From: Croceibacterium_B sp963783195
Lineage (GTDB): Bacteria > Pseudomonadota > Alphaproteobacteria > Sphingomonadales > Sphingomonadaceae
Direction of reading: 5' to 3'
Assembly (NCBI GenBank): GCA_963783195.1
Contig: CAWAMV010000004.1
Location: 310,001-374,000 of the forward strand
DNA length: 64,000 bases
The position numbers were made by a program, and so were the translations under genes. The notes under the pieces are model-generated. The model was given only the letters and a program-made list of their open reading frames with translations, had not been told where the DNA came from and made no database searches. Positions 34,973-43,395 of the stretch are shown piece after piece (position 1 is the first letter of the stretch; each line of letters begins with the position of its first letter).

Positions 34973-37480
34973 GTGAACACGTTCGATTCCGACAGCCGCG
35001 TGCGCGCCGTTCTCGGCCCGACCAACACCGGCAAGACCCACCTCGCGATCGAGCGACTGTGCGGCCATTCGAGCGGCGCGATCGGCTTCCCGCTGCGCCT
35101 GCTGGCGCGCGAGGTTTACGACAAGGTGAAGGCGATCAAGGGCGAAAAGCAGGTCGCCTTGCTGACCGGCGAGGAGCGGATCGAGCCGCCGGACGCGCGC
35201 TACCTGCTCTGCACTGCCGAGGCCATGCCGAGAGACGGGGGCGGCAGGGCCTTCGTCGCTCTCGACGAGGCGCAACTCGCCGCGGATCCCGAACGCGGGC
35301 ACATTTTCACCGACCGCCTGCTCCATGCCCGGGGCCGCGAGGAGACGATGCTGCTCGGATCGGCCACGCTCGAGCCGATGGTGAAGGCGCTCGTTCCCGG
35401 CGCCAGTATCGAAAACCGGCCGCGTTTTTCGACGCTTTCGCACGCCGGATCGTCAAAACTCAGTCGGCTTCCGCCGCGTTCGGCGCTTGTCGCCTTCAGT
35501 GCCGAGCAGGTCTACGCCATGGCCGAGATGCTGCGGCGCTTTCGCGGCGGCGCGGCGGTGGTCATGGGCGCGCTGAGCCCGGAGACGCGCAACCGCCAGG
35601 TCGAGCTCTTCCAGTCGGGCGAGGTCGACTACATCGTGGCCACCGATGCGATCGGAATGGGCCTCAACCTCGACGTGACACACGTCGCCTTCGCCTCGCT
35701 CTCCAAATACGACGGGCGACGGCAGCGGCGGCTGACCCCGGCGGAGATGGCGCAGATCGCCGGCCGCGCCGGGCGGCACCACAAGGACGGCACCTTCGGC
35801 ACGCTGTCGGGCGCGAAGGGCAGTGCGGGTGCCGAGTTCACCGACGACGAGGTCTACGCGATCGAGGAACACCGCTTCGCGCCGCTGACCCAGCTGTTCT
35901 GGCGCGAGGCCGAGCCGAGGTTCGACAGTCTCGCCGTGCTGATCGGCGATCTCGAGGCCAAGCCCGCCGAACCCCAACTCGCACCTGCCCCCGAGGCGAT
36001 CGACCTTGCCGTCCTGCGCCGTCTGGCAGAAGATCCCGACGTTACCGCCGGTCTCACGACGCCCGGCCAGGTGCGCCGGTTCTGGGAGCTGTGCCAACTG
36101 CCCGACTTTCGCCAGCAGGGCCCGGACATGCACGCGCGCTTCGTCGGCCGGCTGTGGCAGGATCTCAGGACGGGGCACCTGGGCGCCGACTATGTCGCGG
36201 CGCGGATCGGTGAGCTCGACAAGCCGCAGGGCGACATCGATTCACTGCAGGGCCGGATCGCCGCAATCCGTTCATGGGCCTACATCTGCCAACGGCCCGA
36301 CTGGGTTCTGGCGCGCGACGAAATGGCCGCCCGTGCCCGCGCCGCCGAAGCCCGCCTGTCAGACGCTCTGCACCAGCGGCTGACCGAACGCTTCGTGAAC
36401 CGGCGCACGACGGTGCTGATGAAGACCGTGGGCAAGGATCCGGGGCTGCTCAAGGTCGAACTGGACGAGGAAGCGCGGGTCATCGTCGAAGGCCATGCGA
36501 TCGGCCATCTCGAGGGCTTTCGTTTCGTGGTCGACGGCACGGCGAGCGGCGAGGAGCGCAAGCTCATGCTGGCCGCAGCCGAACGCCATCTTCCGGCGCT
36601 GCTGGCGGAAAAGGCCTGCCGCCTCGTTGCAAGCGAACTGGGCGATCTGCGGATCGAGCGGGGCGAGGTGCGGCGGGGCGATCAGCTCGTCGCAAAGCTC
36701 GAGCCGGGCAAGTCGCGCGCTCGCCCCCGGCTGGTCCTGGCCAAGGAACTTGGCGCGCTCGACCCGGCTCAGCGTTCGCGGCTGGGCGAGGCGCTCGACC
36801 TGTGGTTCTCCGACGCCTTGCGCCCGCTCGGCCCACTGGCCGCGATCGAGGATGCCGCGCTCGACCTGGACCTCGGCAGCGAGGCGCGGGCTTTGCTTCT
36901 TACCCTGGCCGACCGGGCCGGGGTGGTTCCGCGTGAGGCGGCCGGCCTTGCCGTGATCCCCAAGGACAAGCGGCCGGCGCTGCGCCGCCTGGGCGTTACG
37001 ATCGGAGCGCTCGACGTGTTCGTGCCGGCGCTGCTCAAGCCGCAGGCCCGCGCGCTGTTGTCCCGCCTCGGTGCCGACCGCCGGCCGCTTCGCGAAGCGA
37101 TGGAGCCTGTCGTCGAGGCCAAGGCCCTCCCGGCCGGCTATCGCCGTGCGGGGCGCCAGGCGGTGCGGGTCGACATGGCCGAGAAGCTGTTCCGGGCCGC
37201 GCACGACCGCCGTGCGGCAGCCGGTGGCCGCGGCTTCACCTTCGACGATGCTCTCGCGCGCTCCATGGGCCTGAAACCCGAGAGCTTCACTCGCCTGATG
37301 CGCGACGCTGGCTTTCGGGCAAGTCAGCCGCGCAAGCTTCCTGACGGTGCCGCCGGTCCGCCTGCCCCCGCCCTTTGGAGCTGGCGCCCTCCGCGCAAGG
37401 ACCGGCTGCCGCGTAAGGACACTTCGCCGCGCGGAGCCCCCACCGGCGCCTTCGCCGCGCTGGCCGAACTGGTCCGCTGA
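34973..37480 (+). CDS. SUV3-like DEAD-family RNA helicase
   Basis: An alphaproteobacterial homologue of the mitochondrial degradosome helicase SUV3. From the proposed GTG start the 835-residue protein has Walker A GPTNTGKT at 15-22, motif II as LDEAQ, SAT-like GSAT, and helicase C-domain motifs DAIGMGLN and IAGRAGRH. A C-terminal alpha-helical and basic region ends in a Lys/Arg/Pro-rich tail. Alternative starts are TTG at 34934 or 34913. It abuts an S4-domain gene, and its context suggests RNA metabolism. Confidence 0.9.
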   Translation: MNTFDSDSRVRAVLGPTNTGKTHLAIERLCGHSSGAIGFPLRLLAREVYDKVKAIKGEKQVALLTGEERIEPPDARYLLCTAEAMPRDGGGRAFVALDEAQLAADPERGHIFTDRLLHARGREETMLLGSATLEPMVKALVPGASIENRPRFSTLSHAGSSKLSRLPPRSALVAFSAEQVYAMAEMLRRFRGGAAVVMGALSPETRNRQVELFQSGEVDYIVATDAIGMGLNLDVTHVAFASLSKYDGRRQRRLTPAEMAQIAGRAGRHHKDGTFGTLSGAKGSAGAEFTDDEVYAIEEHRFAPLTQLFWREAEPRFDSLAVLIGDLEAKPAEPQLAPAPEAIDLAVLRRLAEDPDVTAGLTTPGQVRRFWELCQLPDFRQQGPDMHARFVGRLWQDLRTGHLGADYVAARIGELDKPQGDIDSLQGRIAAIRSWAYICQRPDWVLARDEMAARARAAEARLSDALHQRLTERFVNRRTTVLMKTVGKDPGLLKVELDEEARVIVEGHAIGHLEGFRFVVDGTASGEERKLMLAAAERHLPALLAEKACRLVASELGDLRIERGEVRRGDQLVAKLEPGKSRARPRLVLAKELGALDPAQRSRLGEALDLWFSDALRPLGPLAAIEDAALDLDLGSEARALLLTLADRAGVVPREAAGLAVIPKDKRPALRRLGVTIGALDVFVPALLKPQARALLSRLGADRRPLREAMEPVVEAKALPAGYRRAGRQAVRVDMAEKLFRAAHDRRAAAGGRGFTFDDALARSMGLKPESFTRLMRDAGFRASQPRKLPDGAAGPPAPALWSWRPPRKDRLPRKDTSPRGAPTGAFAALAELVR

Positions 37481-37789
37481 ATGCGGCTCGACAAGCTGCT
37501 CTACTGCCTGCGTTTCGCAAAAACGCGCGGGGCGGCGCAGCGCTGGATCGCCGAAGGGCACATCCGCCGCAACGGTGAACGGGTGGTGCGGCAGGACCAG
37601 CGCGTGGCAGAGGGTGACGTCATCGTCCTGCCCTTGCGGACCAGGGTGCTGCCGATCCGGATCTGCGCCTTGCCGCAGCGCCGCGGGCCCCCGTGCGAAG
37701 CCCAGGCCTGCTACCATGTGCTTGACGCTGGCGGGGCAATCGCCATAGGCGGGACCAAACTGACCCCTGAAGGACCTGCCGCCCCATGA
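37481..37789 (+). CDS. S4-domain RNA-binding protein (HslR-like)
   Basis: A 102-residue protein with an S4 fold at the N terminus: MRLDKLLYCLRFAKTRGAAQ, then GHIRRNGERV. Proteins of this type (HslR) bind stalled 50S subunits carrying peptidyl-tRNA, but this one is only presumed to. The helicase stop and this ATG are directly adjacent, and its own stop overlaps the ferredoxin start in ATGA, so the three genes are tightly linked. Confidence 0.88.
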   Translation: MRLDKLLYCLRFAKTRGAAQRWIAEGHIRRNGERVVRQDQRVAEGDVIVLPLRTRVLPIRICALPQRRGPPCEAQACYHVLDAGGAIAIGGTKLTPEGPAAP

Positions 37790-38124
37790 CCTATGTCGTC
37801 ACCGACGCCTGCATCAAGTGCAAGTACACCGACTGCGTCGAGGTCTGCCCGGTCGACTGCTTTTACGAAGGCGAGACGATGCTGGTGATCAATCCCAGCG
37901 AGTGCATCGATTGCGGCGTGTGCGAGCCCGAGTGCCCGGCCGAGGCGATTCTGCCCGACACCGAGGGCGGGCTCGAGCAGTGGCTCGAACTGAACTCGAA
38001 GTATTCGGCCGAGTGGCCCAACATCACCGAGAAGAAGGATCCGCCCGACGACGCCGAAGAGCACAAGGGCGAGGACGGCAAGTTCGACAAGTACTTCACG
38101 CCGGAGCCTGGCGAAGGCGACTGA
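37786..38124 (+). CDS. fdxA: seven-iron ferredoxin FdxA
   Basis: A 112-residue ferredoxin carrying one [3Fe-4S] and one [4Fe-4S] cluster. Cysteines are at 9, 12, 17, 21 and 25 and at 40, 43, 46 and 50, the latter in the classical CxxCxxCxxxCP. The acidic C-terminal extension is typical of the FdxA family. It is a cytoplasmic electron carrier; the partner is unknown. It is translated with the preceding S4-domain gene. Confidence 0.96.
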   Translation: MTYVVTDACIKCKYTDCVEVCPVDCFYEGETMLVINPSECIDCGVCEPECPAEAILPDTEGGLEQWLELNSKYSAEWPNITEKKDPPDDAEEHKGEDGKFDKYFTPEPGEGD

Positions 38125-38157
38125 TCGCCGGGCACTTCCGGCCGTCCCGCGCGTAGG

Positions 38158-39093
38158 TTGCTCGTGCAGGGACAGACGGACAGGACAGCAGATTCGACAA
38201 AGACAGGCCAGCCGACGCCCGCGCTGAGCGATCTCGGCGCGCAGGATTGGTGGCGGATTCTCAAGGACGGTTTTGCCGAGGCGGGGCGCGACAACCTCGG
38301 CCTCGCGGCGGCGGGCGTGGCCTTCTACGTCTTTCTCGCGCTGGTGCCGCTGCTGTTGTCAGCAGTGCTGATCTACGGCCTCGTCGTGACCCCGCAGGGA
38401 GTGGCCCGGCACGTCGCGGCGATGTCGCAGATGATGCCCGGCTCGGCCACCTCGCTGGTGGAGGGGCAGTTGCAGTCGTTGGTCGAGGCCTCGCAGGGCA
38501 AAAAAGGTTTCGGCCTCGCCCTGTCGCTCGGCTTCTCCCTGTTTTCGGCCCGCAACGGGGCTGCGGCGCTCATCACCGCGCTGGGGATCGCCTACGACCA
38601 GGAAGACGATCGCAGCTTCCTGCGCCGGACCGCCCTTGCCTTTCTGATCACGCTCGCGGGTCTCGCCGGGCTCGGCGTACTTGCGCTCACCACGGTCGTG
38701 CTCACCGCGCTCGGGTCGCTTCTCCCCGGGCTTGGCGCCTCCGCCATGCTGTACAAGGTCGTGACGTACGCCGTTCTGCTGGCTGCCGGAATGGCGGCTG
38801 CAGGGGCGCTATACCGGTACGGCCCAAACCGCGCGGAGCCCCGCTGGCAGTGGGTTAGCGTCGGATCGGCCTTTGCCGGCGTCGGCCTGCTCGTCCTGAC
38901 GCTGGGCTTCGGCTTCTACGTGCAGAATTTCGGCAATTACGACGCCACGTACGGTTCGCTCGGCGCGGTCATCGTCATGCTGACCTGGTTCGACCTGTCC
39001 GCTTACGTCTTGTTGCTGGGGGCCGAGTTCAACGCGGTGGCCCGCTCGCATGCGCGGGAAGATGCCACCGGAGACAGCCGCCGATCGGGCTGA
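38158..39093 (+). CDS. YihY/BrkB family inner-membrane protein
   Basis: A 311-residue protein with about six membrane helices. YihY family features are AAAGVAFYVFLALVPLLLS near the N terminus, FSARNGAAALITAL, and GAVIVMLTWFDLSAYVLLLG before the last helix. Function is unsettled; the family was once called ribonuclease BN. Start TTG 38158 or GTG 38164. It sits 33 bases after fdxA. Confidence 0.88.
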   Translation: MLVQGQTDRTADSTKTGQPTPALSDLGAQDWWRILKDGFAEAGRDNLGLAAAGVAFYVFLALVPLLLSAVLIYGLVVTPQGVARHVAAMSQMMPGSATSLVEGQLQSLVEASQGKKGFGLALSLGFSLFSARNGAAALITALGIAYDQEDDRSFLRRTALAFLITLAGLAGLGVLALTTVVLTALGSLLPGLGASAMLYKVVTYAVLLAAGMAAAGALYRYGPNRAEPRWQWVSVGSAFAGVGLLVLTLGFGFYVQNFGNYDATYGSLGAVIVMLTWFDLSAYVLLLGAEFNAVARSHAREDATGDSRRSG

Positions 39094-39181
39094 CGGTTTT
39101 GGTCGTATCGCGAGCCGGTGGTCCGAAGGCGAGCGGCGGCGCTGCCCATTTTGTGCACCTGCGCGGCCCCTAATGCAGGGG

Positions 39182-39211
39182 CTGGCAATTTTGTTGCGAA
39201 TGTGCTACATA
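39182..39211 (+). promoter_or_regulatory. possible carD promoter
   Basis: CTGGCA (39182-39187) and an extended -10, TGC-TACATA (39203-39211), are 18 bases apart. A perfect TTGACA also occurs at 39234-39239 but has no matching -10. The assignment is tentative. Confidence 0.3.
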
Positions 39212-39368
39212 ATAGTCCAACTGCCCCGCTTTTTTGACAGGTGGCAGCCGATAGGACCAGCAGGAGCGTCGCCCCCTCGTCAACAGCATCGTCTTCATGT
39301 CGTGCGTGCCGCACGACGGGGATGTTTTGACGCGAACGGCCAAGCTCCTGTCGACGAAAGGATTTTTC

Positions 39369-39902
39369 ATGGCTGCGAATGCGCCCGCCTTCGATGTCGG
39401 CGATTATGTTGTTTATCCCAAGCACGGCGTTGGCCGTGTGATCGAGCTGCAGAGCGAGGAAATCGCCGGCATGCAGCTCGAACTCTACGTTCTGCGTTTC
39501 GAGAAGGAGCGCATGACTCTTCGCGTTCCGGTCAACAAGGTCGAAGCGATCGGTATGCGCAAGCTTTCGAGCGACAAGACGCTCAAGGAAGCGATGGAAA
39601 CGCTCAAGGGCAAGCCCAAGGTCAAGCGGACCATGTGGAGCCGCCGCGCCCAGGAATACGAAGCCAAGATCAACTCGGGCGACCTGGTGTCGATCGCCGA
39701 GGTGACCCGCGACCTGTTCCGGCCGGAAGACCAGCCCGAGCAGTCGTATTCCGAACGGCAGATCTTCGAAGCGGCGTCCAGCCGCCTCGCGCGCGAGCTC
39801 GCGGCGATGGAAAAGACCGACGAGCCGACCGCGCTCGAAAAGATCCTCGAGGTGCTCCGCAAGCACGCGCCGCAGTATTACGACAACACCGAAGACGCCT
39901 GA
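39369..39902 (+). CDS. carD: CarD family transcriptional regulator
   Basis: Binds the RNA polymerase beta subunit and stabilises open promoter complexes, notably at rRNA promoters. The 177-residue protein starts at the ATG with AAAGGA 8 bases upstream. The Tudor-like RNAP-interaction domain is at 8-60 (VGDYVVYPKHGVGRVIEL), followed by a helical DNA-binding domain. Alphaproteobacteria usually have one such CarD/CdnL protein. It stands alone between a 275-base leader region and a strong terminator. Confidence 0.95.
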   Translation: MAANAPAFDVGDYVVYPKHGVGRVIELQSEEIAGMQLELYVLRFEKERMTLRVPVNKVEAIGMRKLSSDKTLKEAMETLKGKPKVKRTMWSRRAQEYEAKINSGDLVSIAEVTRDLFRPEDQPEQSYSERQIFEAASSRLARELAAMEKTDEPTALEKILEVLRKHAPQYYDNTEDA

Positions 39903-39926
39903 CCTCTCGGTTCGCTCGGTAACAGG

Positions 39927-39963
39927 AAAGGGGCCGTCCGGATCGCCGGGCGGCCCTTTTCGT
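39927..39963 (+). terminator. intrinsic terminator after carD
   Basis: GGGCCGTCCGG (39931-39941), loop ATCG, then CCGGGCGGCCC (39946-39956) with one G-T pair, followed by TTTT. It is the same style of hairpin as the terminator after the bactofilin gene. Confidence 0.92.
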
Positions 39964-40295
39964 TCGTGCCGCGACCGGTTCGCGGGCTCCATGGCCAGCT
40001 CGCGCACGATGTGCGTGCAGGGCCGCGTCGACCAGGCAACTGTCTCACTGGCCGCATCCGGGCGGCTCGATGCCCGCGAGGGCGGCTGCCGACTTTTCGG
40101 TATCGATCGCGGGTTCGAACGGCGCGCGGCTGACCGCGACGAACAACGCCCAGATGTGCGTCGTCGGCTGCGGGCAGGTTTGGGTCACCCGGGCGCCATG
40201 CTCGGTTTCCCGCAAGGGCTCTGGCAAGATCAATTGGGTGGTGCTCCAAAACCGCGCGCCTTCGATGAACGGGCGATCGCGCCCGACCAAACCGT
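39964..40295. other. gap upstream of the GIN-domain gene; possible small ORF on the minus strand
   Basis: About 330 bases with no recognised gene. One minus-strand frame, TTG 40290 to stop 40045 (81 residues, VGRDRPFIEGARFWSTTQL near its start), has the GC-rich third positions of the real genes and would diverge from the palindromic promoter next to it. But plus-strand frames here are equally open, there is no clear ribosome binding site, and I know no such family. I treat it as unresolved. Confidence 0.3.
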
Positions 40296-40323
40296 TTGAA
40301 GCGAACCTGTCGTTGTGTATTAT
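40296..40323 (+). promoter_or_regulatory. promoter of the GIN-domain gene pair
   Basis: TTGAAG (40296-40301), 16-base spacer, TATTAT (40318-40323). Local AT content is well above its surroundings. Transcription would begin near 40330, about 25 bases before the ATG. The -10 lies in the loop of a perfect inverted repeat. Confidence 0.65.
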
Positions 40324-40345
40324 ACCAGCAACACACAACGACAGG
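40306..40345. repeat. 13-bp perfect inverted repeat, candidate operator
   Basis: CCTGTCGTTGTGT (40306-40318) and its exact complement ACACAACGACAGG (40333-40345) flank a 14-base centre. The left arm fills the promoter spacer, the centre holds the -10 element, and the right arm includes the Shine-Dalgarno ACAGGAG. A repressor bound to both arms would block the polymerase. If transcribed from further upstream the same sequence would fold into a hairpin that hides the ribosome binding site. Confidence 0.85.
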
Positions 40346-40354
40346 AGCTTCTCG

Positions 40355-41104
40355 ATGCGCTTCCACAAGATCATGAAGGGTCTCGGTCCGGTGATCGCCA
40401 TCGCAATCGCCGCCGGCCTCTCCGGCTGCGGCAAGGCCAACTTCTCCTTCAACGGGACCGACGGCGTGCCACTGTCCGATCTCGACCTGTCGGGCGATCC
40501 GCCGAGCGAGGTTGTCCTGCTGGGCCCGGACAGCGTCGATATCCGCACGGGCGAAGCGCTCGCGATCGACGTCGACGGCGATCCCGCCGCGGTGGACCTG
40601 CTGCGATTCCACCGCGACGGCGATTCGCTCGCCGTGCTGCGGGCCAAGGGCGATGCCAAGGGCACGGCCACGGTCACCGTTACCATGCCCTCCCCGCGCA
40701 AGCTCACTATCGGCGGTTCCGGCTCGATGAAAGCCGCCGAGCTGACCGGGAACGCCGAGGCAGAGGTGCTCGGGTCGGGCACGCTCGAGGTAGCGGGCAT
40801 TTCCGCCGACAAGTTCTCGGTCACGATCGCCGGATCGGGCTCGATGAAGGCGGGCGGCAAGGCAGGGCGTCTGGACCTTGACGTCATGGGTAGCGGCAGC
40901 GCCGATCTCGCCGGGCTCAGCGTGGAGCGGGCCGACGTGACCATCGCCGGGTCGGGCAGCGGCACGTTCCGTTCCAATGGCCAGGTCGATGCCGAGATCC
41001 TGGGTTCGGGCAGCGTGGTCGTGCGCGGCGACGCCCGCTGCAAGGTTCACTCGGTCGGCTCGGGTACGCTCGTCTGCGAGCGAAACAGCGAGCCTGCCGA
41101 TTGA
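40355..41104 (+). CDS. GIN-domain (DUF2807) lipoprotein
   Basis: A 249-residue lipoprotein with lipobox LSGC (Cys25). The mature part is a beta-solenoid built from short repeats with a recurring GSGS-type turn (IGGSGSMKAAEL, VLGSGTLEVAG, IAGSGSMKAGGK, VMGSGSADLAG), the DUF2807 or putative auto-transporter adhesin head-GIN fold. Such proteins sit in the envelope; their role is not established. ACAGGAG lies 7 bases before the ATG. The neighbouring gene encodes a second GIN protein. Confidence 0.88.
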   Translation: MRFHKIMKGLGPVIAIAIAAGLSGCGKANFSFNGTDGVPLSDLDLSGDPPSEVVLLGPDSVDIRTGEALAIDVDGDPAAVDLLRFHRDGDSLAVLRAKGDAKGTATVTVTMPSPRKLTIGGSGSMKAAELTGNAEAEVLGSGTLEVAGISADKFSVTIAGSGSMKAGGKAGRLDLDVMGSGSADLAGLSVERADVTIAGSGSGTFRSNGQVDAEILGSGSVVVRGDARCKVHSVGSGTLVCERNSEPAD

Positions 41105-41183
41105 GCAAGATCACGCCGTGGGGGCCGCTCCGTTCGCTGCTGTGGGGCTGGTGCGCCAGGCGCCGGTTCGCTAGGTGAGCGGC

Positions 41184-41981
41184 ATGGCTCAACCCAGGAC
41201 CAAGCCGCGGGCGCGCGAAGTGGTGATAGCCGTCGCCATCGGTGGCGCCGCTGCGCTCGGCGCGGCCTCCATCCTCTTCGACAGTCCGAGCGACGAGCGC
41301 GTGGACAACGATCGGCCGGCGCTGGTCCAGATGGAAAGCAGCAAGACCTACGAAGTCGGCTCGTTCGAGCAGATCGCCCTCGTCGGCCCCGAAGACGTGG
41401 TGGTGACGATTGGCGACACCCCCTCCGTCCGCGCCGAAGGCTCGCCCGAGGCGCTCGCGGAGCTCGAGGTCGTTGTCGAGGACGGCGCGCTGCAGATCCG
41501 CCCGAAAGAAGGCTTCCACGGCAACTGGTCGGATTCGAGCAACGTCACCTTCTACGTTACCGTGCCCCGGCTGGACGAATTCGTGCTGGGCGGTAGCGGC
41601 GACGCGCGGATCGATCGCATCGAGGGGGATCGCTTCGAGGGCACGATAGCGGGCCCCGGAGAACTGAGGATCGGCGCGATGAAGGTCACCTCGGCCGACT
41701 TCAACGTGGTCGGCGCGGGCAGTCTCGTCGTCGCCGGAACGGCAGACGACGTATCGATCAAGATCGCCGCCGCCGGCGATGTGGATGCCAAGGGGCTGCG
41801 CAGCAAGACGGCCGCTCTCGATATCGCCGGTGCCGGCGATGTCGCCATGACCGTTGAGGACCGTGCACGCATATCGCTCGTTGGAACTGGCGACGTCGAC
41901 ATCACCGGCGGCGCACAGTGCACGCTCTCGCGCTTCGGCGTGGGCGAGGTCACCTGCAACGGGGTCGAAATCGCGGACTGA
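41184..41981 (+). CDS. GIN-domain (DUF2807) membrane-anchored protein
   Basis: A 265-residue protein with one N-terminal membrane segment (VVIAVAIGGAAALGAASILF) and no lipobox, then a beta-solenoid with DUF2807 repeats (LGGSGDARID, IAGPGELRIG, VVGAGSLVVAG, IAAAGDVDAKG, LVGTGDVDITG). The ATG at 41184 is preferred over GTG 41175 because AGGTGA lies upstream. It follows the first GIN gene by 79 bases, so they form an operon of two diverged paralogues with different anchoring. Confidence 0.85.
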   Translation: MAQPRTKPRAREVVIAVAIGGAAALGAASILFDSPSDERVDNDRPALVQMESSKTYEVGSFEQIALVGPEDVVVTIGDTPSVRAEGSPEALAELEVVVEDGALQIRPKEGFHGNWSDSSNVTFYVTVPRLDEFVLGGSGDARIDRIEGDRFEGTIAGPGELRIGAMKVTSADFNVVGAGSLVVAGTADDVSIKIAAAGDVDAKGLRSKTAALDIAGAGDVAMTVEDRARISLVGTGDVDITGGAQCTLSRFGVGEVTCNGVEIAD

Positions 41982-42048
41982 CGGCGCATTGCCGTTCACG
42001 CGCTCGTCATTTGCGTCCACCTAGGCGTTCCGGCCGGAGGAGCGGGTC

Positions 42049-42381
42049 ATGTCAACCATTGCCAGGACATTGATCGCCGTCACGGCGGCGCTCACGCTGC
42101 AGGGCTGCCTTGCGAAGACCGCGTTCGACGTTGCCACCGCACCCGTCCGGGTCGCCGGCAAGGCGGTCGACCTTGCCACCACCAGCCAGTCGGAGGCGGA
42201 CGAAAAGCGCGGCCGCGATCTGCGCCGGCGCGAGGCCGAGCTGGGCAAGCTCGAGCGGAAGTACGACAAGGAGCTCAAGGCCTGCCAGGGCGGCAATCGC
42301 CGCGCCTGCGCCGACGCGCAGTCGACCTATGCGCAGATCCAGGTGCTGCTGCCGACGATACCCGCCGAGCCCGAACGCTAG
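42049..42381 (+). CDS. small lipoprotein of unknown function
   Basis: A 110-residue protein with signal peptide and lipobox LQGC (Cys20). The region after it, KTAFDVATAPVRVAGKAVDL, is followed by a charged helix (DEKRGRDLRRREAELGKLERKYDKELKAC). Similar short lipoproteins are common in sphingomonads, but I know no function. It lies 67 bases after the GIN pair on the same strand. Confidence 0.75.
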   Translation: MSTIARTLIAVTAALTLQGCLAKTAFDVATAPVRVAGKAVDLATTSQSEADEKRGRDLRRREAELGKLERKYDKELKACQGGNRRACADAQSTYAQIQVLLPTIPAEPER

Positions 42382-42391
42382 GTCCCCGCGC

Positions 42392-43327
42392 TCAGGCTGC
42401 CGCGCGGCGCAGGCGATCGTTGATCGCGCGGCCCATCCCTTCGTCCGGGATCGCCGCGACCGCGATGCGGGGGGCGTCCGCCGCCGCAGCGGCGTGAAGG
42501 CAGGCGTAGAGCCGCGCGGCAGCCTCGGCGAGATCGCCGGACGCGGACAAGGTGCAATCGCCCGCCACTTCGCCGAAACCGATGAGGAATTCGTCGCCCT
42601 GGGCGCCCGCCGCCCCGAGCCGCACCGGCTTGCCGGGGGAATAGTGCTGCGCAAGCTGGCCGGGCGCTTCTATCTTCTCGTTCGCGACCGCCAGGGGCGC
42701 GCCGAGAAGCGCAGAGATCTCGTCCTCGAGCAGCGGGCCCGGCCGCAGCAATTGCCATCCGGTGTCGCGCAGCGCGACGATAGTCGATTCGAGGCCCCGA
42801 GGACACGCGCCGCCATCGAGCACCGCATCGATCCTCTGGCCAAGCGAGGCGACGACATGTGCGGGCTCGGTCGGGCTGACCGCTCCGCTGCGGTTGGCCG
42901 AGGGCGCGGCAAGCGGCAGGCCGACCGTTTCTATCAGGCTTCTCATCGCAGGATGATCCGGCATTCGCAGGGCTACGGTCGGCAGGCCTGCCGTCACGGC
43001 CGGCGCGAGCCCAGAATCCGCCCGCAGAGGAAGAACCAGCGTCAGCGGGCCGGGCCAGAAGCGCTCCGCCAGAATATCCGCCCGTTCGTCGAATTCCGCC
43101 AGCCCGCGCGCCATGTCCGGCGAAGCGACGTGGACGATCAGCGGGTTGAAGTCCGGACGGCCCTTGGCGCGATAGATCGCCGCCACGGCCTCGGCCCGGT
43201 CGGCGCGCGCGGCAAGGCCATAGACCGTCTCGGTCGGCACAGCGACGAGGCCTCCGTCGCGGAGCAACTGCGCGGCGCGTGCGATGCCCGCCGGATCGGA
43301 CGCGATGATCGCCGGGTGGGGGTCCAT
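42392..43327 (-). CDS. threonylcarbamoyl-AMP synthase (Sua5 type)
   Basis: Makes L-threonylcarbamoyl-AMP from Thr, bicarbonate and ATP for the t6A modification of ANN-decoding tRNAs. From the ATG at 43327 the protein is 311 residues: a YrdC domain (VAVPTETVYGLAARA, YRAKGRPDFNPLIVH, PSANRSG) and then a linker plus the small Sua5 C-terminal domain (residues 215-311), which distinguishes Sua5 from TsaC. It converges on the lipoprotein gene. Confidence 0.94.
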   Translation of the reverse strand: MDPHPAIIASDPAGIARAAQLLRDGGLVAVPTETVYGLAARADRAEAVAAIYRAKGRPDFNPLIVHVASPDMARGLAEFDERADILAERFWPGPLTLVLPLRADSGLAPAVTAGLPTVALRMPDHPAMRSLIETVGLPLAAPSANRSGAVSPTEPAHVVASLGQRIDAVLDGGACPRGLESTIVALRDTGWQLLRPGPLLEDEISALLGAPLAVANEKIEAPGQLAQHYSPGKPVRLGAAGAQGDEFLIGFGEVAGDCTLSASGDLAEAAARLYACLHAAAAADAPRIAVAAIPDEGMGRAINDRLRRAAA

Positions 43328-43395
43328 GCCTCGTGCGCTACAGCGCGCATCCGCCCGGCGCCAGCCGCATTCGCCGCTTGACGCAGGCGCCGGGC

